From JBCBKZ01 sp039026975 (GTDB taxonomy: Bacteria; Bacteroidota; Bacteroidia; J057), in the NCBI GenBank assembly GCA_039026975.1, contig JBCCLI010000457.1, forward strand, positions 1 to 5,056: a stretch of DNA of 5,056 nucleotides. Direction: 5' to 3'. The translations under genes and the position numbers were made by a program. Positions 1 through 5,056 of this stretch are shown piece by piece; the stretch's first letter is position 1; each line of letters starts with the position of its first letter. The notes beneath the pieces are model-generated. The model was not told the origin of the DNA, made no database searches, and saw nothing but the letters and a program-made list of their open reading frames with translations.

Positions 1-51
1 ACTCCTACATACATAGGAAAGCAGTATACTCGGATTATCATCCATTCATGA
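1..51 (+). CDS. C-terminal end of an unidentified upstream gene (partial)
   Basis: Frame 1 is open from the window edge and reads TPTYIGKQYTRIIIHS before a TGA at 49-51. That TGA overlaps the ATG at 48 in an ATGA arrangement, the usual four-base overlap of translationally coupled genes, which is the main reason to believe this frame is real. Only 16 residues are visible, so the product cannot be recognised. The frame of the downstream membrane protein is also open to the window edge, so an N-terminal extension of that gene cannot be strictly excluded. A coupled upstream gene would place the membrane protein inside an operon. Confidence 0.45.
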   Translation, partial: TPTYIGKQYTRIIIHS

Positions 52-1193
52 GCCAGCAAATACCCGACCTCTTTAAAAACTTTTCCTTTAAAAAAGTCAT
101 GTGGCCTGTCATCATAGGCTTGGTAGTAACCATTGCTATCATGTTTTATAATGACCTCACAGGTGAAGGAGAATTGAGAAAGGGGCTTGCAGAAATTAAA
201 TGGGAGAAAATCAGTATGGGCTGGATATTCATGGGCTTTCTGATGATGGTCCTACGCGATTTTGCCTACATATGGCGAATACGCATCCTCACTCATAATG
301 GCCTCAGCTGGAGAAAGGCTTTTGACTTAATCATGTTATGGGAATTCTCTTCTGCCCTTTCTCCTTCTATTGTGGGGGGGTCAGCAGTAGCTATTTTCCT
401 GATGAATAAAGAAAATATCTCCATAGGAAGAGGAACAGCCATCATATTCCTGACCATCTTACTAGATGAGATTTTCTATCTCTTAATTCTGCCTACTGTC
501 CTACTCTTTTTTGGCTATGATACCATCTTTAAACCAGTACCTACAGCTATCACCATTCCCTTCTGGACAGCTTATGTGGGGATATTTATCTATACGGTAT
601 TCCTCATCATGGCGCTAATAGTCTATCCTAAGGGGATACATAACAGTTTAAAAAAGCTTTTTCATACCCGCTTTTTCAAAAGATGGCAAGAGGGAGGATA
701 CAAGATGGCTGATGATTTATTAGAGGCCTCCTATGAAATCCGCTCGAATAATATCTGGTTTTGGCTGAAAGCGGCAGCCAGTACCCTTTTGGCCTGGGCG
801 CCCCGCTACTTAGTCCTAAACTGTGTGATAGCCGCCTTTGCTGTTACTTCATTAGGGTTAGGTGAACACATCATTGCCTTTGCCAGGCAGGCCATTATGT
901 TCATTATGATGTTAGTGTCTCCTACCCCGGGTAGCTCTGGCGTAGCAGAGTATATGTTTACCCTTTTACTGAGTGATTTTACCCCTAAGGGCCTAAGCAT
1001 AGCCCTGGCAGCAGTGTGGCGCTTGATTTCTTACTACCCTTACTTACTCATTGGTGCCATCCTGGTTCCCCGCTGGATCAATAGAGTATATGGAGGTAAA
1101 CAGAAAATGGAAGCTGCGGAAAAGGCATCTGAGCAGGATGATCAGGCAGCAGATGAATCAGAGGTATTATCTCCTTCTAATCAGGAGGCTTAA
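48..1193 (+). CDS. UPF0104 / lysylphosphatidylglycerol synthase TM-region family membrane protein (flippase-like)
   Basis: A 381-residue integral inner-membrane protein. Hydrophobic segments lie at about residues 19-35, 58-75, 92-120, 129-156, 170-193, 242-268, 275-291 and 314-343, giving roughly seven or eight passes. Family signs are the segment around 97-112 with WEFSSALSPSIVGGSA, the acidic LLDEIFYLL stretch near 138-146, and the SPTPGSSGVAEY motif at 291-302, which matches the conserved P-x-PGxxG-x-xE signature of this family. The family includes the membrane half of MprF and stand-alone proteins such as YbhN and AglD relatives. There is no C-terminal aminoacyltransferase domain here, so lysyl-phosphatidylglycerol synthesis is not expected; a role in lipid or polyprenyl-linked substrate movement is possible but unproven for such stand-alone members. 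After the last helix comes a hydrophilic tail (about 350-381) rich in E, D, Q and A. The ATG at 48 is chosen because of the ATGA overlap and because the first helix follows about 18 residues later. Confidence 0.88.
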   Translation: MSQQIPDLFKNFSFKKVMWPVIIGLVVTIAIMFYNDLTGEGELRKGLAEIKWEKISMGWIFMGFLMMVLRDFAYIWRIRILTHNGLSWRKAFDLIMLWEFSSALSPSIVGGSAVAIFLMNKENISIGRGTAIIFLTILLDEIFYLLILPTVLLFFGYDTIFKPVPTAITIPFWTAYVGIFIYTVFLIMALIVYPKGIHNSLKKLFHTRFFKRWQEGGYKMADDLLEASYEIRSNNIWFWLKAAASTLLAWAPRYLVLNCVIAAFAVTSLGLGEHIIAFARQAIMFIMMLVSPTPGSSGVAEYMFTLLLSDFTPKGLSIALAAVWRLISYYPYLLIGAILVPRWINRVYGGKQKMEAAEKASEQDDQAADESEVLSPSNQEA

Positions 1194-1230
1194 CGCTAAC
1201 TTATTTTCAGTCAAATTCGTTTCTAAAACA

Positions 1231-1245
1231 TAGGGGAATCCCTTA
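1231..1245 (+). other. Short hairpin between membrane protein and carboxylase genes
   Basis: TAGGGGAATCCCTTA can fold into a six-pair stem (one G-T wobble) with a three-base AAT loop. It lies 38 bases after the stop of the membrane protein and 31 bases before the TTG start of the carboxylase. The following stretch TCTTCCTTT is pyrimidine-rich but has no clean T run, so this is at best a weak terminator for the first gene or a leader structure for the second. The rest of the 82-base spacer shows no clear promoter motif and no Shine-Dalgarno sequence. Confidence 0.22.
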
Positions 1246-1275
1246 TCTTCCTTTAAACCTACAATTTTTCAAGCA

Positions 1276-2931
1276 TTGGCGAATCAACCAGTATATCCCG
1301 TTTCTGATCTCACCTTTAACAAGAATGAAGATGCTAATAAAGAGCTCATTTGGCGGTTGTCTCAACGATTGAAAAAAGTATATGAAGGAGGGGGAGCTAC
1401 ATCCACCGAAAGACACCATAAAAAGGGTAAAATGACTGCCCGTGAAAGAATACACTACCTACTGGATAGCAAAGACACATTTTTAGAAATTGGCGCATTA
1501 GCCGCTGAAGGGATGTATCAGGAGTATGGAGGAGCCCCATCTGCAGGAGTAATTACTGGCATAGGGAGAATAGCTGGTAGGCTATGCATGATAGTAGCTA
1601 ATGATGCTACTGTAAAGGCAGGAGCCTGGTTTCCCATGACAGGTAAGAAGAACCTAAGGGCTCAAGAGATAGCCATGGAAAATCATTTACCTATCATCTA
1701 TCTGGTGGATAGTGCGGGTGTTTTTCTCCCCTTACAAGATGAGATCTTCCCTGATAAAGAACATTTCGGAAGAATTTTTAGAAATAACGCCATTATCAGT
1801 AGCAAAGGTATCCCTCAAATAGCTGCTATCATGGGTCCCTGCGTGGCAGGAGGTGCTTACCTCCCCATTATGAGTGATGAGACCCTAATAGTGGAAGGTA
1901 CTGGCTCTGTATTCCTGGCCGGCCCCTACCTGGTCAAGTCAGCCATAGGGGAAGAGGTAGACAAAGAAACGCTGGGGGGAGCCTCCACCCACAGTGAAAT
2001 CTCTGGGGTAACGGACTATAAAATGCCAGATGATAAAAGCTGTTTAGATAAGATCAGGTCATTAGTAGACAAGCTGGGTAATTTCCCTAAGGTAAATTTC
2101 AATCGGGTAATACCTAAAGACCCTAAATTCAAAGCAGAAGAAATTCTGGGGATTCTCCCGGATGAAAGGAGTAAGCCTTACAATATTCTTGAAATAGTAG
2201 AAAGGATAGTAGATGAAGGAAGCTTAGACCAGTATAAGGAGCTGTATGGGCAGAGCATAGTTACCGCCTATGCAAGAGTAGATGGTTGGTCTGTAGGCAT
2301 AGTGGCTAACCAACGGAAAGTGATCAAGAGTGCCAAGGGAGAAATGCAGTTTGGAGGCGTTATTTATTCTGATGCAGCTGATAAGGCGGCCAGATTTATC
2401 ATGAACTGCAATCAGAAGAGAGTTCCCCTAATCTTCTTGCAAGATGTTACGGGGTTTATGGTAGGCTCCAGGTCAGAACAGGGAGGCATCATTAAAGATG
2501 GTGCCAAGATGGTGAATGCCATGTCTAATTCTGTGGTACCTAAATTCACTTTCATCCTGGGAAACTCTTACGGAGCGGGGAATTATGCTATGTGTGGGAA
2601 GGCGTATGATCCTCGCTTGATATTTGCGTGGCCTTCAGCCCAAATAGCTGTGATGGGTGGAAAACAGGCTGCTAATACCCTTCTACAGATCCAGGTAGCT
2701 GCTAGCAAGAAAAAAGGAGAACCCCTTTCTGAAGAAGATACCCAAGCTCTTCTTTCCAGTATCCAAGAGAGATATGATGAACAAACCTCCCCTTACTATG
2801 CCGCTAGTAGGCTATGGGTAGACGGAATTATTAACCCGCTAGACACCAGGAAGATCATCTCTACAGGTATTGAAATGGCTGACCACCAGGGAGAACTTCC
2901 CACCTTTAATCCAGGGGTGATACAAACCTAA
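1276..2931 (+). CDS. Acyl-CoA carboxylase, carboxyltransferase (beta) subunit, methylcrotonyl-CoA carboxylase-like
   Basis: The carboxyltransferase chain of a biotin-dependent acyl-CoA carboxylase, which moves CO2 from carboxybiotin to an acyl-CoA in the cytoplasm. The 551 residues match the usual length and show both crotonase-fold halves. The N-terminal half carries VANDATVKAGAWFP (107-120), IYLVDSAGVFLP (141-152), FPDKEHFGRIFRNN (158-171) and the glycine-rich GPCVAGGAYLPIMSDE (187-202). The C-terminal half carries GEMQFGGVIYSDAADKAARF (355-374), FLQDVTGFMVG (387-397), GNSYGAGNYAMCGKAYDPR (429-447) and VMGGKQAA (459-466). The FLQxxTGFMVG and GAGNYxMCGxAY motifs resemble methylcrotonyl/geranyl-CoA carboxylase beta rather than propionyl-CoA carboxylase beta, so leucine or branched acyl-CoA breakdown is the best guess; the exact substrate is uncertain. 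No biotin carboxylase or biotin-carrier subunit is encoded nearby. The start is taken as TTG at 1276: the frame has no ATG before Met53, yet family-like sequence (FNKNEDANK, 14-22) begins well before that, and a stop at 1231-1233 bounds the frame. Confidence 0.93.
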   Translation: MANQPVYPVSDLTFNKNEDANKELIWRLSQRLKKVYEGGGATSTERHHKKGKMTARERIHYLLDSKDTFLEIGALAAEGMYQEYGGAPSAGVITGIGRIAGRLCMIVANDATVKAGAWFPMTGKKNLRAQEIAMENHLPIIYLVDSAGVFLPLQDEIFPDKEHFGRIFRNNAIISSKGIPQIAAIMGPCVAGGAYLPIMSDETLIVEGTGSVFLAGPYLVKSAIGEEVDKETLGGASTHSEISGVTDYKMPDDKSCLDKIRSLVDKLGNFPKVNFNRVIPKDPKFKAEEILGILPDERSKPYNILEIVERIVDEGSLDQYKELYGQSIVTAYARVDGWSVGIVANQRKVIKSAKGEMQFGGVIYSDAADKAARFIMNCNQKRVPLIFLQDVTGFMVGSRSEQGGIIKDGAKMVNAMSNSVVPKFTFILGNSYGAGNYAMCGKAYDPRLIFAWPSAQIAVMGGKQAANTLLQIQVAASKKKGEPLSEEDTQALLSSIQERYDEQTSPYYAASRLWVDGIINPLDTRKIISTGIEMADHQGELPTFNPGVIQT

Positions 2932-3016
2932 TTCTTAACTGAAATAGGCCCTTTCATTACAACTTGAAGCCACACATTAGCGTATTTTACTTATGCCATC
3001 CGATCCAGGGAAAATT

Positions 3017-3847
3017 ATGAAAGATACCGAGTTTCGCGCCCTTGTGAGTCTACTCGATGATGATGATCCAAGCGTAGAGTCCCACGTTTCCGGGAAATTA
3101 CTGGCTATGGGAGAATCTATCATTCCAAGGCTAGAGGCTATATGGGAGGAAAGTCCGGGAGAATTAGTTCAAGAAAAAATAGAAGATATCATCCATACCA
3201 TTCAGAGTAGAAAAACCCTTTTGGAACTAAAAGAATGGTTTTTGGAAGAGGAGCCGAGTTTACTACAGGGATGGATACTAGTAACCAAATTCCAATATCC
3301 AGAGCTTGATACGGTACAGATCAAGCAAAATATCAGCAGACTGGTTCATAAGACCTGGCTGGAGCTGAAAACAGGCATGAATATTCCTGAGCGCCTCATT
3401 GTCCTGAATAGGATGCTGTTCTCCAAGGAGAAGTTCCGAGCGAATAAAAAAGACCTCCTAAATAAGAATAACTACTTTCTAAATAACTTTCTGGAAACCC
3501 ACAAAGGTGCCCCTATTTCCCTCTGTTTGCTGTATTTAATTATAGCTGAAGAGCTGGAAATCTCTCTAAAAGGAATCCTTTTACCGGGATATTTCGTCCT
3601 GAAGTATAAAGATAAGTTCAATGAATTTTTCATTGATGTGTTTAATAGGGGGACTTTCTTCGTGAAGGATGACCTAAAGAGATTCCTTAAGGAAATGAAT
3701 GAGGAGGATAATCCCCAATACTATCAGTCTAATACTCATCAAGAGATTTTGAAGGGGCTGATGAAATTCATTTTGAAGGCTTTTAAACAGGCTGGGGAGG
3801 AAGAAAAAGCATTAGAATGGGAAAATCTGTTAAAAAGTATTCGTTAA
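3017..3847 (+). CDS. SirB1-like protein (transglutaminase-like fold, Transglut_core2)
   Basis: About 276 residues from ATG 3017, or 284 from the in-frame ATG at 2993. I prefer 3017 because AGGG sits six bases before it and MKDTEFRALVSLL reads as a natural N-terminus, whereas 2993 has no ribosome-binding signal. Counting from 2993, residues 15-72 form a helical, HEAT-like segment, and 75-220 resemble the SirB1/Transglut_core2 domain: GAPISLCLLY (172-181) matches the family G-x-PISLxxLY motif, LPGYFVLKY (197-205) the LPGHFxxxY motif, and FIDVFNRG (213-220) the FxDPFxxG motif. The C-terminal 248-284 is amphipathic and TPR-like, as is usual in SirB1. In this protein the histidine of PGHF is replaced by tyrosine (Y200) and the proline of DPF by valine. 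Canonical transglutaminase or protease activity is therefore doubtful; the family is poorly characterised and I infer a non-catalytic or divergent role. No signal peptide is visible, so it is probably cytoplasmic. The response-regulator gene follows on the same strand. Confidence 0.78.
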   Translation: MKDTEFRALVSLLDDDDPSVESHVSGKLLAMGESIIPRLEAIWEESPGELVQEKIEDIIHTIQSRKTLLELKEWFLEEEPSLLQGWILVTKFQYPELDTVQIKQNISRLVHKTWLELKTGMNIPERLIVLNRMLFSKEKFRANKKDLLNKNNYFLNNFLETHKGAPISLCLLYLIIAEELEISLKGILLPGYFVLKYKDKFNEFFIDVFNRGTFFVKDDLKRFLKEMNEEDNPQYYQSNTHQEILKGLMKFILKAFKQAGEEEKALEWENLLKSIR

Positions 3848-3856
3848 TTTAACTAA

Positions 3857-3876
3857 AGAAGCAGCTAACAGCTTCT
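3857..3876 (+). promoter_or_regulatory. Inverted repeat upstream of the response regulator
   Basis: AGAAGC (3857-3862) and GCTTCT (3871-3876) form a perfect six-base-pair stem around the eight-base spacer AGCTAACA. It sits in the 48-base gap between the SirB1-like stop codon and the response-regulator ATG, ending 19 bases before that ATG. No T run follows, so it is not a typical intrinsic terminator. It could be an operator or leader hairpin, or chance; AGCT also occurs twice within it. The functional call is an inference only. Confidence 0.27.
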
Positions 3877-3895
3877 ATCAATTAGAAAAGTGTGT

Positions 3896-4654
3896 ATGCA
3901 AGCCGTCATCATAGAAGACGAGAAAAATAGCCAGGAATTACTAAAAGAACTCGTAGAACAGTATTGTGCCCCTTTAAAAGTAGCAGCTATTGCTGGAGGG
4001 GTTAAGGAAGGCCTAGCAGCTATTAAAACCCATCAACCAGATATTCTCTTCCTGGATATAGAACTCCCAGACGGAGATGGTTTCCAAGTATTAGAGCAGC
4101 AGGATGATATCAGCTTTGATGTCATTTTCACCACTGCCTATGATCAGTATGCCATGAAAGCCTTCAAGTTTTCAGCCGCTGACTATCTCCTTAAGCCCGT
4201 GGATATAGAAGAATTACAAGCTGCGGTTAAGCGTATTGTAGATAAGAGATCTTCTTCAGATGATGGGATAGACACAGATAAGCTTAAGGCCCTCATCAAT
4301 AATATTCGGCATCAGGACAAGTCTTACAAAAAAATTGTGCTGCCTACCTCTAATGGATTTACCGTAGTAGATCCCAAGGACATCATCAGATGTGAGTCTG
4401 ACAGAAATTATACCTATATCTTTCTGAATGATAAAAGGAGAATCTTAGTCTCTCGTACCATTAAGGAGTATGAAGAGATGCTCAGAGATTTTAACTTCTT
4501 TCGTATCCACCAGTCCCATCTTATCAACCTTGATTACCTTAAAAACTACATCAGAGGAAGAGGGGGATATGTAGAGCTCTCTGATGGGAGTACCCTGGAC
4601 GTTTCTGCCAGGCGTAAATCAGAATTTCTGAAGAGAATGAGCTATGATAGTTAG
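3896..4654 (+). CDS. LytTR-family response regulator (receiver + LytTR DNA-binding domain)
   Basis: A two-domain transcriptional response regulator of 252 residues, the normal size for the LytR/AlgR type. The receiver (about 2-118) has the acidic pair E7/D8 in VIIEDEK, the phospho-acceptor D54 in ILFLDIELPDGDGF, T80 in FTTAYDQYA, the switch aromatic Y97 in AADYLLKP, and the conserved K100-P101. A Ser/Asp-rich linker (about 117-145) leads to the LytTR domain (about 146-248), with GFTVVDPKDIIRCESDRNYT, the FFRIHQSHLINLDYLKNY core motif, and the closing LDVSARRKSEFL. All residues needed for phosphorylation are present, so it should be controlled by a sensor kinase and bind promoter DNA through its beta-strand-rich LytTR domain. 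The partner kinase is not in this window: the gene before is SirB1-like and the next gene is on the opposite strand. The start is ATG 3896, preceded by AGAAAAG; a GTG two codons earlier is possible but would put two extra residues before the first receiver strand. Its target genes cannot be read from the sequence. Confidence 0.94.
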   Translation: MQAVIIEDEKNSQELLKELVEQYCAPLKVAAIAGGVKEGLAAIKTHQPDILFLDIELPDGDGFQVLEQQDDISFDVIFTTAYDQYAMKAFKFSAADYLLKPVDIEELQAAVKRIVDKRSSSDDGIDTDKLKALINNIRHQDKSYKKIVLPTSNGFTVVDPKDIIRCESDRNYTYIFLNDKRRILVSRTIKEYEEMLRDFNFFRIHQSHLINLDYLKNYIRGRGGYVELSDGSTLDVSARRKSEFLKRMSYDS

Positions 4655-4756
4655 AGGCTAGATAAATTTTCATGTATTATTCTCCAGAACCTAGTCCTAA
4701 AATCATCCTCATTTTACTGTATTGCAGAACCCTATTCATTTGTCTTGACTAGATGG

Positions 4757-4784
4757 ACCAAAGATCAAGTACCAAAAGATCAAG
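4757..4784 (+). repeat. Imperfect tandem duplication of ACCAAAGATCAAG
   Basis: ACCAAAGATCAAG (4757-4769) is followed one base later by ACCAAAAGATCAAG (4771-4784), differing by one inserted A, so the unit repeats with a 14-base period. It lies in the noncoding spacer between two convergent genes. Two copies 14 bases apart put the motif on nearly the same DNA face less well than a 10- or 21-base spacing would, and no regulatory role is evident. It is probably a local duplication. Confidence 0.4.
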
Positions 4785-4810
4785 CTCTTCCCACAAGCCT
4801 TCCACCTTCC

Positions 4811-4837
4811 TGAGCTAAGGGGATGCCTCCTAACTCA
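4811..4837. terminator. Possible bidirectional terminator hairpin between convergent genes
   Basis: TGAG at 4811-4814 pairs with CTCA at 4834-4837, TA (4816-4817) with TA (4831-4832), and GGGG (4819-4822) with CCTC (4826-4829), leaving two single mismatches and a three-base ATG loop. Ten of twelve positions pair, one as G-T. It sits between the stop of the plus-strand response regulator and the stop of the minus-strand partial gene, where a shared terminator would be expected. Neither side has a solid T tract (CTTACTTGACTTT on the plus side), so termination is uncertain. The remaining part of the 4655-4863 spacer contains only the small tandem duplication and no recognisable gene. Confidence 0.28.
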
Positions 4838-4863
4838 CTTACTTGACTTTCATTCAATGAGTC

Positions 4864-5056
4864 TCATCCCAAACTTTCTTGGAGCTCTATGAGCAGCTTT
4901 CTAAAGATGGGTTCGTTTATAGTAACGGCAGGTAGCTTTTTTAGATTTGAAGCGTAGATATCGGCCAGCTTGTGTCTGTCCGGCCTTTTAATGAGGTAGG
5001 CTGCTGTGATTCCCTTAAGGCATCTATGAAACTGGTTATGAAAGAATAAAGAAGGA
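4864..5056 (-). CDS. C-terminal part of an unidentified gene, minus strand (partial)
   Basis: On the minus strand a frame is open from the window edge for 63 codons to a TGA at 4866-4864. The visible end has protein-like, well-mixed composition, including HRCLKGITAAYLIKRPDRHK and, at the very end, FRKLLIELQESLG, which looks like an amphipathic C-terminal helix. There is no in-frame ATG in the visible part, so the gene must begin beyond position 5056. The competing frames on the plus strand here are broken by stops. The gene would be convergent with the response regulator, leaving a 209-base spacer. I do not recognise the family; the basic residues (K, R, H) and absence of long hydrophobic stretches suggest a soluble protein. 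Confidence 0.6.
   Translation of the reverse strand, partial: PSLFFHNQFHRCLKGITAAYLIKRPDRHKLADIYASNLKKLPAVTINEPIFRKLLIELQESLG

Noticed and set aside
806..1000. 64-codon open frame on the minus strand
   Set aside because: It lies wholly inside the well-supported membrane-protein gene and shows no family features; it is an antisense shadow.
1051..1233. 60-codon plus-strand frame spanning the end of the membrane protein and the following gap
   Set aside because: Most of it overlaps the membrane-protein frame, there is no ribosome-binding signal, and the translation has no recognisable protein features.
1243..1455. 70-codon minus-strand frame
   Set aside because: It is antisense to the start of the carboxylase gene, whose reading frame is strongly supported by conserved motifs in the same region.
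2964..2990. Bacteroidota-like promoter (TTG, 16-base spacer, TATTTTAC) before the SirB1-like gene
   Set aside because: Only a partial match to the TTTG / TAnnTTTG consensus, and the spacer is shorter than usual. If real it would put the transcript start near 2993 and favour translation from 3017, but it is too weak to annotate.
4845..4863. GACT...AGTC hairpin next to the minus-strand stop codon
   Set aside because: The stem needs a two-base bulge and a three-base loop and is AT-rich with no T tract; it is weaker than the 4811-4837 structure and likely chance.
1..5056. Mobile element, CRISPR array, tRNA/rRNA, defence or biosynthetic cluster
   Set aside because: No transposase-like protein, terminal repeats, regularly spaced repeats, tRNA-like folds or defence domains were seen; all complete genes belong to common chromosomal families.

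Overview
The window looks like an ordinary chromosomal stretch from a member of the Bacteroidota, most likely a Cytophagales-type bacterium. Three things suggest this: the acyl-CoA carboxylase beta chain resembles the Bacteroidota version of the family, a LytTR response regulator is present (abundant in that phylum), and Shine-Dalgarno signals are weak or missing before most genes with moderately AT-rich spacers. The lineage is an inference from protein character, not from a search.

Layout, left to right. Positions 1-51 hold the last codons of an unidentified upstream gene whose TGA overlaps the next ATG. Positions 48-1193 encode a multi-pass membrane protein of the lysylphosphatidylglycerol-synthase transmembrane-region / UPF0104 (flippase-like) family. 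Positions 1276-2931 encode a carboxyltransferase (beta) subunit of a biotin-dependent acyl-CoA carboxylase, closest in motif to methylcrotonyl-CoA carboxylase beta, probably starting at TTG. About 3017-3847 encodes a SirB1-like protein (transglutaminase-like fold, Transglut_core2) with an N-terminal helical, HEAT-like segment. Positions 3896-4654 encode a LytTR-type response regulator. A 209-base convergent spacer follows. At the right edge, 4864-5056 on the minus strand is the C-terminal end of an unidentified gene.

The four complete genes are co-directional with gaps of 82, 61-85 and 48 bases, so partial co-transcription is possible. Their functions (envelope or lipid membrane protein, acyl-CoA catabolism, putative SirB1-like factor, signalling) do not form an obvious pathway. 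The carboxylase lacks an adjacent biotin carboxylase/BCCP subunit, and the response regulator lacks an adjacent histidine kinase; both partners would have to be encoded elsewhere. I see no mobile element, CRISPR array, tRNA or rRNA, and no convincing new system. The points most worth a second look are the non-ATG start and unassigned substrate of the carboxylase, the replacement of a family-typical histidine in the SirB1-like protein, and the two partial genes at the edges.
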